Positions 14,101 to 29,100 of a DNA stretch of 64,000 nt are shown here, in pieces (within the stretch, counting starts at the first letter, position 1; each line of letters starts with the position of its first letter). The stretch is from Anadara kagoshimensis (lineage: Eukaryota; Mollusca; Bivalvia; Arcoida; Arcidae), in the NCBI GenBank assembly GCA_021292105.1, contig CM037865.1, positions 68,679,356-68,743,355 of the forward strand. The letters are read 5' to 3'. The position numbers and the translations under genes were made by a program. Below the pieces are notes generated by a model. The model saw nothing but the letters and a program-made list of their open reading frames with translations, was not told the DNA's origin and searched no databases.

Positions 14101-17100
14101 TAGTAAACGTCTATTTCAAAACATCACTTGATTTTCATGGATAGTCAATTTTAATGTACAGAAATGTCACTTTCAGAAAATGTCACTATTTTAACACCAT
14201 AATTATTACAATGTATATCACATGGTAGTTGCTATGGAAAACTTCAAAAAGTAATATACAAATTATAATAGTTACCTGTATGGGGCATGATTGCATATGT
14301 AAATTCATGGGTTCTCATATCTGCTTTAGCATCTGGAGCTTTTGGGGATCTCAGTCTATGAAGAAAAAACATTTAAAAGCTCACATCATTATATTCATAT
14401 ATGGTACATAATAACTTTCAAAACTGTAATGTTACACAATCAAATTAAAACTGAATGAGACACAAAATTAATGTTTTAAGTGACTATTATTGCCTAAATT
14501 GCAAATAATGTTTTAAATCATGGAAATGTTCAAAGAGGAGTAACTCTTTTTTACCAACTAATCAAAACCTAGTCTATCATAGAAATGAAAATATGTAACC
14601 AGCACTTCTTTATGCTAACTGGAAATCAAGACTTTATCATTGGAGCCACTTAGATTTCACTTAGCATAACACAAAGGTAAGAAATTATTGTAAAACGTGT
14701 ACCACAAAAAAGTCACATTTGTTTTAGAATAAGATTACCTGCAGATCGAAAGTCTAGATTGAAACAAGTTATATACAGTAAAAACGTGCATTCTGATTTA
14801 CAGTATGAAAGAATTAGGTTTAAAACACCTTATCTAAAAATTTCCACCAACTAGTGTACATCATATGCAAAATGTTGTTTCTAATTTACTCAATCATTAG
14901 CATTAGAACTGAGGAAGAAACCAGAGTATCTGGAATAAATGATCTGTTAACATTCTATCACCTATATCGAGACAAACAGTTCTGAAATCTTGGAGGAACC
15001 CAAAAGACAGACTTTCAAACAATAATATAACCCAAGTAATATGAGAGAAGCTGGGAACTATAAACTACCTGATGATAAATAGAACCCAGGAATTTTTCTT
15101 TTTGAAATGTTATTTAATTTATAAAACTTATTGACACACACAAAGGGAAATATTTAACTTACAATGACATCCTCATTACACCATCCAGCGTAGAAAATCC
15201 ATACTTGCAATCATTAAGTAATGCTACACCATAACCATACTCTGAAATATCTGCCCATTTATGTCCACAAACCTACAACATACATATACATGTGTATTTA
15301 TGTAATACTTACAATGACCAAGTAATTTCAAAATCAAAATAAATTTAAAACCACCTTTTTCATGTTATTCCCAGCTGTGTTGTTTATTCTTTATATAGCA
15401 ATGTGTTTAATTAATTTTACATTGCTGAAGCTCTCCAAACTGATATAATATATTTAACCCTGTCTTTAAACAAGCAACAGAAAACAAAATCTAAAATGAA
15501 ATGCTTGTATATACTGACCTCAAACCTAGCCCAGTCCCAGGATGTGTTGAAGTGATTTGGTCTCTGTAGATGACCATACTGTATCTCATATGTAGCATTG
15601 TTAGTGTGTATGGTAGTTGGAAATTCTACCTTTAACAACTTTCTATTTTCATACCATGTGACCTGTAAAATATAAGACAAGGAAAAACATTATATATTTT
15701 ATGACAGGGACATCTCAATGTATATAACTCTGTCTGCAAATATTTTTAAAAAAAACCACTAACCAACAAGTTTTTATTTAAGACCTTTGAGGTCATTTAC
15801 AATTTATTTGCCAACTATAAATTTTTATTCTTCAAATTTTTAACAGTTTCATTTTTTTCAAATTGATGAAAGGAAATAGTACAATCAAATTTTGTGGAGA
15901 ATTTAGTTATAATTATTTTGGTGGGCTTGGCCTGGGTCTTAAAAGATATTACATCCACCTTCAGTTCATTTAATTTCAATCAAAATTCCTTTGTGATGAA
16001 AGTATGTATTATAATTCAAACTGTTAAAAGCTGTGAGTAGTTTCCTGCAGACAAGTTTAATACTCTAGAAGAACTTCAATAACTAGAACATTCAATGTAC
16101 TTTGAATATGAGTCTAGCATAGATAACTTGCACAATATAAAATTCCAGCACATAAAATCGAGGTTTGATTGTACATTTATATACTGTATAGGTTTATCGT
16201 GTGCAAGTGATGTACATTATATCATAACAGATGTCAATATCTAGAGATATACAGTGAAACTTGTCAAAACTGAACACCTTCTGGATCAAATTTCATTTGG
16301 ATTAGACAGGTATTCCATTTACAAGTTTTAAGTTTAACTAACAATTTTAATGTAACATTCTAAAATAAACATTCAATTTATACAGATTTTCAGATTTCTA
16401 GGGTTTCATTTTCAAAGGATCTACTGTATATAAGTCTATCATATTACCTCAGTAGAGAACTTTAAGTATGGACACCCAGCATCTAAACTTATAACCTGCT
16501 TCAAATAACTCTTGTCACTTATTTTAACTGAAAACTAAATAAAGCAAAACATCTTTAAATACATAATGTACCACTTAAAATATAACATTAAAACAATCAT
16601 ACAAAACATTAGAAACTCAGAATTTATCTGTGAAAATTTAAATACACTACAAAAAACATCACCATTTCTTATATTGGTAAAGAGAGACAACTCTCTTAGT
16701 AAAAGTGTTATGACTTTGGAAAATACATGTACCGGTAAGAGCAATTTCTTTGAATGTCATGAAATTGTTTAAAATGAAACTGATTGATGCCTAAATAAAA
16801 TAACTACAATAGACTTTAATGAATGGCAATCATCATTATTTTAGAACATCTCAGGTTTATAACTTTATCATGTTTATATCTTCATGTGATACTACCGTAG
16901 AACCAAGACCAACTTAATTTGGAAAATTAGTGCCATGGTTATAGGGTTAGGTTAGCCATTTTTGAAAAAAAATCTAATGGAAACATTAAGAACTAAGAAA
17001 GTACATGTAAATGTCGATCAGAAGGATAAAGTGGGAAAATTTGCCATCATTTATGTTTGAAAAATTTACTTTGGACTAAAGGAGTTGAACTTGTCATGCT

Positions 17101-20100
17101 AATATCTTCTTTACCCAAATTATGGTAATTGACAGTTTGATCTGCATTACATGAAAAAGATTTAATTATTGAATAATACCTCTACTGATACTCTGATAGG
17201 TCCTTCATCTTGTATTATTGTATGTTGTAATACATGGTCTAATGGCTTCCTAAAAAGTAAATTAAAACTTAAAATTGTATTTAGATATCATACTTATTCA
17301 TCACAAAATATTCAAAATGATAGAATTCTTTAATGATTTTTATAAATGGATTGAACTTTGATTGTAATGAATTTATTGGTTGATAACTTCAGTTAGTCAT
17401 GCAAAAATTGAATACTAGGTGAAGTAATATTGAAACTGCTACCTCCATTACAAATTAAGAAATTATTACTCCGACTCTAAGTGCTATATGATTTAATTTA
17501 TACTAATATGGTATGTACAATCTTACCTTGTTTCTAGATGATAGTCCATCACATCCCATGCGTCCCAAAACAATGGTATATCATCATATATCACAAACTG
17601 GTTACCATAGTAATCCTTATTTATAAGATTTCTGTTATAAATTCACAAAAAATATCTGAATTATGGACAAAGCATCCCAAAATAATGAATTAAACCCAGA
17701 GTTTCTGAAATATGGTCTAATTAAAGGACATGTCTGGAGATAATCCAGCAACTTAAAACAATAATGGTGCATCATAAACCCTTCACAAGTTGGTTTTCAT
17801 TCAAATTTCATTATGTACCTGCATAAACCTGTAGTACTATTCAATTTCTTTTTAGCTTTCGAGATGCTATTTTTTTAACTGGATTTTTGTCCTGTGCTTC
17901 AATGCATTGCATTCTGTACATATGACGAATTTGATAAGCATAAAAGTAAGTCTTGCGGTAATTAAATCATTTAAGAGTTATGAATTGGATACAGAGAAAT
18001 GAAAATATTAATCCTAATTTTTAATTATTGTAGAGTTTCTGAAAGTGAAATCTTTGACCTCCGACTTGAATTTCCAAGCATCTTTTAAATATGATGAACA
18101 TTGATGACAAGATTAATAAAATCTGCATACAATTCAAGAGTTATGACACAGACAGGAAAATGTAACTTGCATTTACAGCAGAGAGTCCAGGACTGGCACC
18201 ACAGAGTATGAAAACCATTACAATAAAATTCAATGTAATACTTTTTAATATTACCTTTCACTTCCCTGAACATAAAGTTCAATAATTCTACCATAGTGAT
18301 CCACACATGCTTCCAAGTATTGGTTTTCTAAATAAACAGTCATCCTGAAAAAAGATGTACAATTGTTTAATTAGTGACTGCATTATAATATAAGTTTATT
18401 GAAATACAAAATGTTTAATGGAAAGTCATTGCATTTTACAAATGTTACAAGATAGTAATATATGTTAGAATAACACATAAGTCAATGTAAAAAGTATTTA
18501 AAGCATGTTACTCAAATATTTTTTTAAAACTCCTATAAATATGACTTGTTGCAAGTGAACTAGTGTTCATATCTCCCTCACTCAAAGGCAATAAATGTAT
18601 AGTATACCTGAAGATACATACCCTTTTATTGATAACAGCTGGATATTTACATTCTACTGGTTGTAAATCTGAGTAGCCATAACTAGGAACGTTTACCAAA
18701 ACTAAAATATTATTAAAATCATCATATCACTCAGCAATAATTACAATATAATAAAGGAAATGGACACATATCAAAAGTTTTTCTTTACAACAAATTTATG
18801 TTCCCAGAATTAATAGTTACTCTCTCTATAATTGACAATAGTCAAAGAAATGTGGGTTCTTCAATGTGCCAAAATTGTTGACAAAAAATCACTAAACTTA
18901 ATCTCATATATAAAATCCAAAAACATCAATTTTCACTTTTTAATTCTGGTGAGATTACTGAACATCCCTTACCAGAAATGTTGTCATTCTAACATTTATA
19001 TCCTGGCATACCTAAACTGTTACCAAGGCTATCAATCTGTTACAGATCTGTCTCCTGCTTTGCACGTTTCTTTTCAGGACTTTTAGTTTCTTCTCCTGGA
19101 GGCAAACTGATCACTTCCATTCTATCCCATCCCAGAGTGTTAACAACTGTACATGTGTGGTCAGTGTTTTGACCATGTAACAGACTACTTAATGCTTCAC
19201 TGACCAGTTTCTGACCAGATTTCTCTATATCTGAAATGTATAGAATGAAAAAAGAAAGATTAATTACACCAGAAAATTACTGATGTATGTTTTCTAGAAA
19301 GGTGCTATTTTTAATGAAATTTCAAATATACAATGTCTGTAAAAAAACCAGTGTAACTGTCCTAATTGTGATTTGTAACAGTGATGAAAGGCACTGTAGT
19401 CCATAAGTGCACCCTTTAGACCAATCACCATCCAGGCCCCCAATGATTTTAGGAGGTAAGGAATCTTGGAGGCAAATGACATGGACGTTATGGATTACAT
19501 AATTTTTTACAAAGTTGTGATTTTATATCCTTTTATTCCTCACTTTTCATTTTAAATTTTCAAGAAATTCCTTCAAACTTTGATATCAGGAAATGTTTTA
19601 TTTTAAACCATGGTATTTTTTGTGCATCATATTGAGTTTATATTATGTATAGTTAGTTATTTACCCTTATAGTGTAGATGGCTGTCCTTGTACACCTGAA
19701 AAATACAAATTAGTTGGAACAATTTTAGACAGATATTACAAGATAGTGACACAAATTTTATAACAATGTGTCTAATAACAATGTTATACAAATCTTAAAA
19801 ATACTAATAATAAAAGGGTCTATACATTCTTCTAGCAAATGAAGTAATTAACACAAACTAAAATATCAAGGCTTCGACAATTCACTTATCTATACAACCA
19901 ACTGAGTAAAAATTATGTTGGGACATCAAGTCACTTTACAGTGTTAAGAAAATTTTGCAAGAGGTCACATATAGAGACCCTTATGTTCCTACATCTTTGT
20001 ATTTTAGACTAATATTGGGTCAATAATCGCATCAAATAATTATGCAAGTGTTTGACAAGTACAGAAGAACAAGTTTTGTTTTTGAGATGTGAAAACCACA

Positions 20101-23100
20101 CAACGTAACCTCTGTACTTACAGAGATACAGGTATGTGAGTTGAGTCATTCATGACAATAAAATATTAAAGTTTAATTATATCAAGCTTCAAAACAATGG
20201 CAACCAGGATGGCAAGAAACAAGAGAAATTTAGTTTTGATTTGACAAATCTACTTACCAATCCTATTGATGATCCAGGTAAAAATCATGAAACTGGTTAA
20301 GTAATATAACTTCCAAATTCTATCGAGCTCTGATGATGGGTATTTATATGAATTCTGAATGCTTTGCGACACACGACAAAACTCCACATCATGTAACAGA
20401 AACTCACATTTTCTATTCATCTGTTTAACCTAAAATATATACATGTACATGTTTTTATTACTTGTACATTTTAAAGCCAATGTTTTATCAAAACAAATTA
20501 AAAGCAAACTTTCTAGAAGTCCATTTAACTAAATAAAAGTGTCATAAATGAAACTGCAACTGACAAACAAAGACCTTTTACAGTAGCTATCAACAACCCA
20601 AACAGAAACTGTAGAGATGTTAAAAAAAAAAAAAATTCTTGTTTGAAACAATGTTTTTGTTCACTTTTCTAATGACATCCAGGTGGTTCGATATAATCAA
20701 TATAGAACATTATTCATTGTTAGATCAAACAGTATAAAGCAGACTTTTGTAAGAGAACATTCCTCTAGAGAAATGGAGGCATATTGTAAGAGTTAAGTGA
20801 AGTTGTGTAATAATGTTTAATGCAACAGTCAAGATTCTTTCAATTATGTCAAGATTATCAGTCAATGAATGGTGGAGGCAACTGGAGTGCATGGAGAAAA
20901 ATTACAGACCCTGAGCAAGTGAACTAACCAACCTTCTAAAACTAGGATTTGGCTGGATAGGATTTAAACCTAGATGTTGAGAGCACTTTGATTCTTAAGC
21001 CACCAAGGACTCACATCTTGTAAGAGGCATTCTACTATTCAGTACAAGTATCACATAACAACAAACCTTAGGTACCATTGTATAATTCTAATACATATAC
21101 ATACATATAAAAAACAAACCTTAGCTTGCGTTGTGTAGGTCCCATTGTGTAGTTCTAAGTATAATTCTCCTCTCCATCTACATAACTTATCACCATCATC
21201 TCTCTCTACTACAGAGAAATAGTCATCTGGTGAACTCATCTTAACTCTAAATAAATAATTATTTGTTTGTTAGTATTCCAGTTATATATATAACATACAT
21301 GTATTTTTTTATAAATCAAATCTATAATATGACATCCTTGTACATGTTGTATTTAGTTGAAACAAAATTAGGAAACTATTCACTCTGAGCATTCTGGTCA
21401 AATTAAGAAATAAGTTGTAAGTTTACAAATTCTCAAAACAGTAGAAGTTAAAATGGAGGGAAACGGTAGTTGTTTGATCTATAGCCCGACGTGTAACGCT
21501 AGTTGGGTTATATCACATTGAGATAACCCATTGCAGCTAAAAGTGGTAAATATAAATATAATAATGGGATGATACCAAACAAGTGGTCCACTGTTAGGAT
21601 ACAATGGGGCCAACAATATGCCTATATACAGTGAGATGTAATAAAAAATAGCCTGACTGGTTTTGGATATTGTTAATCCTTCATCAGGGGCAATGATGGT
21701 TAGCAAACATGCCCAATTTTTATACCAGAATTTTGCCAGAGATGTATCCAGTCGGGGCCGATTGGTTAAAACTTGTTTTACCAGATATGTATCCGTGAGG
21801 TTGTCGGATATGTCAACTGTACTGCCGATATTTATTCTTTGTAATGTCGGATAGTATCCTGAATAAAACATCTAATTTAATTTCGTCATTAAGTTTTCAG
21901 AAATATAAAAGGGTAAAAAAAAATCAATTTACTTGGGAATGCCGTCTACATCTTCCAATCTCTTCAGCTTCTGTAACATGTCTTCTCTGAAACAGAGTAA
22001 AATTATCATCTAAAATATTACCTTAAACACAAATCACACAATCACAAAAATTGTAGCTTTGACAGCTCTTCATTCAGGTCATTGAAATAAACTAAATGAA
22101 TGCTCTGCACTCTCAGAGTACTTTGAATTATTCTACCAGTGTACATATTAGCACATACTTTTTTGTTGATAATACTTTACAGAAGGAACAAGAGCAATTT
22201 TGGGTGCACATGTTCTCACTTATACTTAATTCTAGCAAAGTTTTATTTCAGTATTTTAGCAGAAAGATCAAACAGCCAAAAAGGAACAATAAAATAGACA
22301 CTAAAATTTCTTTCTTTACTGTAATTCACCACCAGTGGTTGCTTCATCTTTCAGGGTCAGAAATATTGGGTAATTTTCACTATTTGTTTCAAAACAGAAG
22401 TGTCAGAAGGATATTTTAATAATGTCATCACTTAAGAAATGATATTCTGATCATGGTATTTCAAGGGGTAATGAAAGATAGTGTGGCGCGTGCCAAATTC
22501 GATTTTGAATTTAGCACGCGCCACACTATCTTTCATTACCCCTTGAAATACCAAGAGCAGAAATGTCATTTTTTATATTTACAATAAATATTTTGTACCT
22601 TGGCGCTATTTTTTTCCATATCTGCGCGTGTGATATAAAGTTTTTAGCCTTGCGAGATCGGCGTATCTCACATGACCATGCGACCCCCTGTGTAGCACAC
22701 AATATTGCGGAAAATTGATACACATCAAGGGTCACGACCCCCATTGTCTTTCATTGGGAATTGAAATACAATTGCTTCTGTATGTTTCATCGAAGACAGG
22801 TACAGTCATATTGTAAATATTTATATGTAAAACAAATTTTGAAACTATTCTAGAGATTGTAAAACTACATGTATTTATAAGTGAAAATATTATAAGAGCT
22901 AAAAACTTTTCATATATATACAGTGCATATTTTAATAAAGGATGAATCATATTTTCCTTACGATGGTCCATGTCCTCCATCTCCGTGACCAAATAAATAG
23001 ACACTTCTACCCGATCTCCCTTTATCACGGTAATTTGACTGGGTGTATAACACCTGAAACAAGATAAGTAAAAACTAGAATATACATAAAAAGACTTTTA

Positions 23101-26100
23101 ACCCCAAATCCCATAACCATTTCTGACATTGGCCTTCATCACAAATCAAGACTGCAGTGGCCTAATGGATAAGATGTCAGTCTACAAATCAAAGGTATCT
23201 CAACGCTGTGAGTTCAAGCCACACTCAGACCACATGTGGGAAAGTGAATTTTTCTTGCCCTTGGCCTTTATTGGTTTACGTGGTGTATATAATGTGACTG
23301 GGGGAGTGGTACGCTTGTCTGGGGTTAAAGTCGCCCTGGGTGTGCTATGGTACAAGGCAGACCATAAAACACACTCACGCTTCACATGCATACACGAACT
23401 TGTTCAGAGATTGATCCATAGAGATTAATAAAGTAGTTCTCGTCACAAATAGCTGGAATATAGCTGATGCCACGTTAAGCAACATTCAGCAACATTCAAT
23501 TTTATTTCAAATCACAAAGTCAATGAAGGTAATTTGTGTCAATGTAATTTCCTGAAATTCCTGTAAAGAAAATAGAGTTTTCTAACATGAACCTTCTATG
23601 TTCTTGACCTTCAAATATACCTTGCTTCAAGATCACGACACACCACTGGACCATGGAGATGATCTATAAATGTGAGTTATAGCTTACACAATTTTTAAAA
23701 ATAAAATCACCCTCCACGACCTTGAACTTCAAGATAATACTTTGGTTCAAGGGGTCAAATGCATGTTTCATAATCAAACTTAGGGCTTCCGCAGAAAAAA
23801 GGCTCACATTGATTAGATTTCTTAATTCACATTAATTTTAATGAGCCAAAATGGCAGATATGTACACAAATCTTACCTGTTTCACATCTCCTGTCATACA
23901 ATAATTATCACCTGGAGGAAAGTGGGCTAGCACTTTACTACCATCTATACCTTCCCACCAAAATGTGTGATGCTGAAAGGTAAAATGTTGACCTTCATTA
24001 CTGTAAATGAATAATCTTTTCTATATGTAAAATATCATAAGTGTCAATTAAAGTGTAACAAAACTACTAACTTAAGTCTAAAACAACTGTAAATTTTTTT
24101 ACATATTTCAAATACCCCTCAGTATGGTTAGGTAACAGACAAAGGGCAAAAACTATAATTCTACTGGACCTAATTTCTCCTGTTTAAACTTAACTTCTGT
24201 GATCTATGCATATGAATGAAGCATCTTAACAATCAATTAATGTTTTCAATGTTACTGCTCTTAAACATTTAATAATTATTTTAAATAATTAACCATAACC
24301 TTTGGCAAGCAAACTGACAAACTTAATCACACTTGGATCTGTCATCAGTTGGTGTAAGGTGCTGTGATCAGTAAGTTGGCACTCTAGAACATTTGGACGA
24401 CAAGGTCCCTACTAATAATCAGGGACAAATATGTAAACATTAAACATGGTAGGTTATAATAAAATCACTGTGTAAAACCAAATGAATGAGAATAATTGAC
24501 TTACAGGAAATTTATTAATCAGACTCCAGCTTAGTTTTTGTGTTAAGAACCTTGTTACACCACATGTCTTCATTATCTGTGGTAACTGAGCAGAATATCC
24601 AAATGTATCTGGTAACCAAAACTGAAAGTAAATGTTACATTAAAACTATAGTTTGATTACATGATATAAAGCTCATTACATGTTACTTAATTAAATAAAA
24701 TTGATCATAATAATTGTCTACATTTTCATTTTAAATCAATGTATTAATTTTGAAACTTAAAATTAAACTGGAAATCTTATTATGAAATTCTTTTTAAAGT
24801 CCAACAATTGTGATATACAGTATAATAACATGTATTCTTCATGAAAATTGTATATTTTTAAAATTTTCATAAAATTGTTTATTTTCAAAATTTTCATGAA
24901 AAAGCGAAAAAATGTAATGAAAGCTTTTATATCAGTAAAGCTTGAATAGCCATAGATCTACCTTATCAATCAAAACACACATTTTACTAAATGCAAGTCG
25001 TGAGGTGTATGACACTCAGATAAGCTACAAAATTACCAAACTATTCATGAATCACAACATGCCGTTAAATGCCCAAAAATTATTTTTAAAAAGTTGACTT
25101 ATTTATATTTTTACCTCTTGACAAGTCTTGTTAAATTCTTTCTGGAAATACCTTTGTCCATATAAGAATTGTCGTACAAATGCCTCCCCACTGGGAATAT
25201 TACCATCCTGGAATAAACATTCAGAACAAAAATGTGTTAGAACATTCTAGTTTGGCTTAGTTAAGGCATTGAAAATAGCATACAGTCAAACATTCTTATA
25301 GTGATCAGCTTTCTTAATAAGGGGTTACTCATAATTTTAGGAGGTGTTAATTAAATGTTCTCCCTTTTTACTGGTGCATTACATTTGCACAAATCCATAT
25401 GGCTTTTGCGCTAACAAAATGTAACAATTGCGCAAAGGCTTATATTAGGATTGCGCAAAACATAATTACCATGTTAAATAAACACCAACAATGTAATTGC
25501 CATGCGACAGCGACATGTTGTACAAAGTATTTCCTTCTTTATTTAAAAGTTCTGTCCGAATTATTTTAGAAGGCCTTGCAGATATATCATAACATACCTT
25601 ATCTGTTACATACACGGATTCTTAAATTACAATTAGTTGCTGTATCTCAACTTTCCCTTGTTCAGGGTCATGCGTGTGATCCAGCTGACTTTTAATAATA
25701 GCAACTACATCTTTTTCTGTTGTTATGCTTGCATTACAGGTCTTTTAAGGACATCTATAAGTGATATCGCCATTTTTCAAAAAGGAGCTTTGCCTGTATG
25801 TAAACCCATCAAATATTAGGCAGTGCATTTTCCCTCTGTTTGCCTCTGATGATTTTACCGTGATCTTTAACTTGTCAGGTAGTGTTAATTTACCAGTTTA
25901 ACATGGGCAATTATGATTTGCACAATAGTAGTATAAAAATTTGCGCAAATGTAATGCGTCCCTTTTTACATCTACCGTATACATGTGGAAATGTACACAA
26001 CGAAAAGGCTTCAGCTATTGGAAATCATAATTATGTATAGTTACTGTTACTAAACTTCAGTTTTGTTAAGTGACACACAAACTTGTGAAAATGCTATCAG

Positions 26101-29100
26101 AAGATGCTTCCCTAGTGAAAGTTCATGTGCTTAACCTAACTTGTCAGTTTCAAAGTTTTTTTACTTTGCTTCTGGATTGTGATTCGGACATGGATTAGTA
26201 TGTTTGTTTTTGATGGTTACGATATATCTTGCAAGATAATTAAGTTGAAAATCAGAATAATACAACATTTTGATCAAGTTATTTGAGATTTAAACTATTG
26301 AACTGGCTACTTCAGATTTTAACTATACCTACCATTTCTACCCATGTACCTCCAACTGGTATAAACTGTCCTTTATCAACAAACTTCTTTATCTGTTTAA
26401 ACAGTCCAGGATAATGCTGCTGTACCCACTCATATTGCTGTGCCTGGATGTAATAGTAAAATCAAACAATATAAGTCACTGATGACACTTACTACTTACT
26501 TTTCTCAATGTATCAAAAGCAAACTTAATAACATGCAGAATTTACATGTAAAAATACAAACATCAAGCTTAACTGTCTAAGAGATTGGTTTAGACAACAA
26601 CAAAAACAACAAATAAAATGATGGTATATCTATCGGTACACAATTTATACATGATGGTCTTGTGGCAAGCAGCTTGGTTTAACAATCAGAATGCAACCCT
26701 AGGGAGATTCATTAATTCCTGCACAGCATTAATTCACTGAAGTAGTTAATTTCTACTTCTTAATTACAAAACTAAACATCAAGTTGCAGATTTGAATATA
26801 AATTACTATTTTCTTGAGGATTTTAAAAATACAAAGCATAATCATATATACATGTATAGTGATCAAAGTTTGTAAAAATAAGCAGAATTATAAAAACAAA
26901 TGGAAAATATGCAACTAAACAAATTAATTTAAACTGTGGATACAGTGGAACCTGCCTTAAATGACACCTCTACAAGGCTACTTTTACTGGTTCCATTGGA
27001 TGGCCTTAATAGACAGGTTTGACTGTATTATCCCATCAAAGATACATAATTTCAACAAGAGAAAGAAAATTGTAGATATTGTTGCAACAAAAATAAATAT
27101 GTGTGAACAAGTGAAGCATATTGTTCATTGAAACATAAATACATGTACCTGTGAACAAGTAAAGGTAAAATGTGGATACTCTTCCATCAACCTTATTGTA
27201 GTGGACCAGCTACGAGCACATTTCCTTATCGTCTCTGCATAAGGCCACAACCATGCTGTAAAATAAAGTAAATACATACTTATAAGATGTGTTATACATG
27301 CAATAGTGACCTAATGAATTTAAAAAAAGCATTTCAATGAAATATAAAGGGCCTAGGTGGCAACATGATCCAGGCACTGACTTTCAGGGTACACAACAAT
27401 TTTCACAACGTCCGTTCAAATCCCACTCAGACGGCCTAATGCGAGAATTTTTTTTTAGTTCTTGCCACAGGTCAGTGGTTTTCTACTTGCACTCAAGTTT
27501 CCTCCACTGTATCTGAATTGACTACCTCAATATAAGTGAAAAATTTTGATTTTGGTATAAACCATCATTTTTATAACAACCTTGTTATTTTAAATTCATG
27601 ATGGCTGCAAGAACCATTAATTCCATCTTTCAAATTGAAAGTATGGTAATACTTGTTAAATATATGGTTTATAGCTAAGTTGCCTAACAAATATGTACAT
27701 GCATTTAGATGATAAGCTCAAATCTAGTCAGTGAAGAATATAATATAACTTGCATGTATGTAAGTTAAATGACACTGATGTTTTGACTAAACACAACACT
27801 TCAAAAGTGTTCAGTTACCGCCTGTATTTTCTGTGTAACACAATAACTCTCACTTTACTTTTACAGGAGCATTTCCCTTGGGCAAGAAAGATGACCCCTT
27901 TTACTTTACCTGTGTCTACAGTGGGCATGACCCATGGGAAAGGAAGGTATACCCTTTTACTTTACCTGTGTCTATGTGTGCGTGCCCCATTGCATGTATT
28001 ACATGTTGTGATTCTCCATTTCTCTGCTTGAAGAATTTATCTGCAATATCATGGGCCCTATAGAAAATGTACAAATAGAAATATATATCATGTAAAATAG
28101 AACTGTCAGAGGAATACTGTAATACAGATATAAAATCCTGAAAACTTTCATAATTTGATGTCATTGCAAACTATGGAGATATGACATTTACATACATGTA
28201 TTACATTTACATGTGCATAATCTAAATACAAATGATGAATGGCACATGTACTTTATTGAAGATTGTTCCTGTGTATTTTAATAAAGATATGTTAAAAAGT
28301 TTTCACAAAAACTGACAGACAAAATGTTGGCAGAACAAATGGGTTTAACATTTCATGTCCCCTCGTTTTTGTATGGCGACATAATTAGGTAATCACAAAA
28401 TCATCATGAATATTACAAGAAATATGTGGACAACTTACTTCAGATATGTTGATTCATCATTGATGTCTATAGTGTTAATTAATTTGTTGACTGTATACAA
28501 TGCCTGGTATCCACGCTCACTTTCTTCTGGTAAATGCTGTTGTAACAATACAAAACAAACAAATGTAACCATTAAAGAGATCTATATACTTTTGCCCTAT
28601 CAGAAACTGGTATAACTGCTATGGTATCAATGATATCTAAAAAGTAACAATGGACATTCCAAATCACAGTGGCTTTACTAACATCAAATTTATTTTCCTT
28701 TTTGGGGGTAGTATACATGGCATCAATTTCCAAGACTGCTCAAGAAATGATGACTTAAGATTATGTGAAAAGTCAAGAATATCTTCATAGATACATGAAG
28801 CAAAGATGCATTATACTTTACTCTTCTACCATTGAATAATACATATATTTCCACATGTCATAAAATTGTATGATGATAAATTTGACTTGACTTATGCTTC
28901 TGAATTCCCTGGGGAACAAAGGGTCACAATACAGTTTCTGCAACAAAGCTGGTTTTATGAGATGGGGATCTTATCCCTATGCCCAACCCTTCTCCTATCA
29001 AGACATAGGGTCGGCTGTTTATATCCAGACAGAGTTGTATGGTGATAAAACTTTACCATATTTCACAGTAGATATCATAAGGATTACACCTGCAAGCAGA

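Noticed and set aside
21479-21871. 130-codon minus-strand ORF as a gene
   Set aside because: It is intronic in MAN2C1, no family recognised, and the opposite strand is also open for 63 codons.
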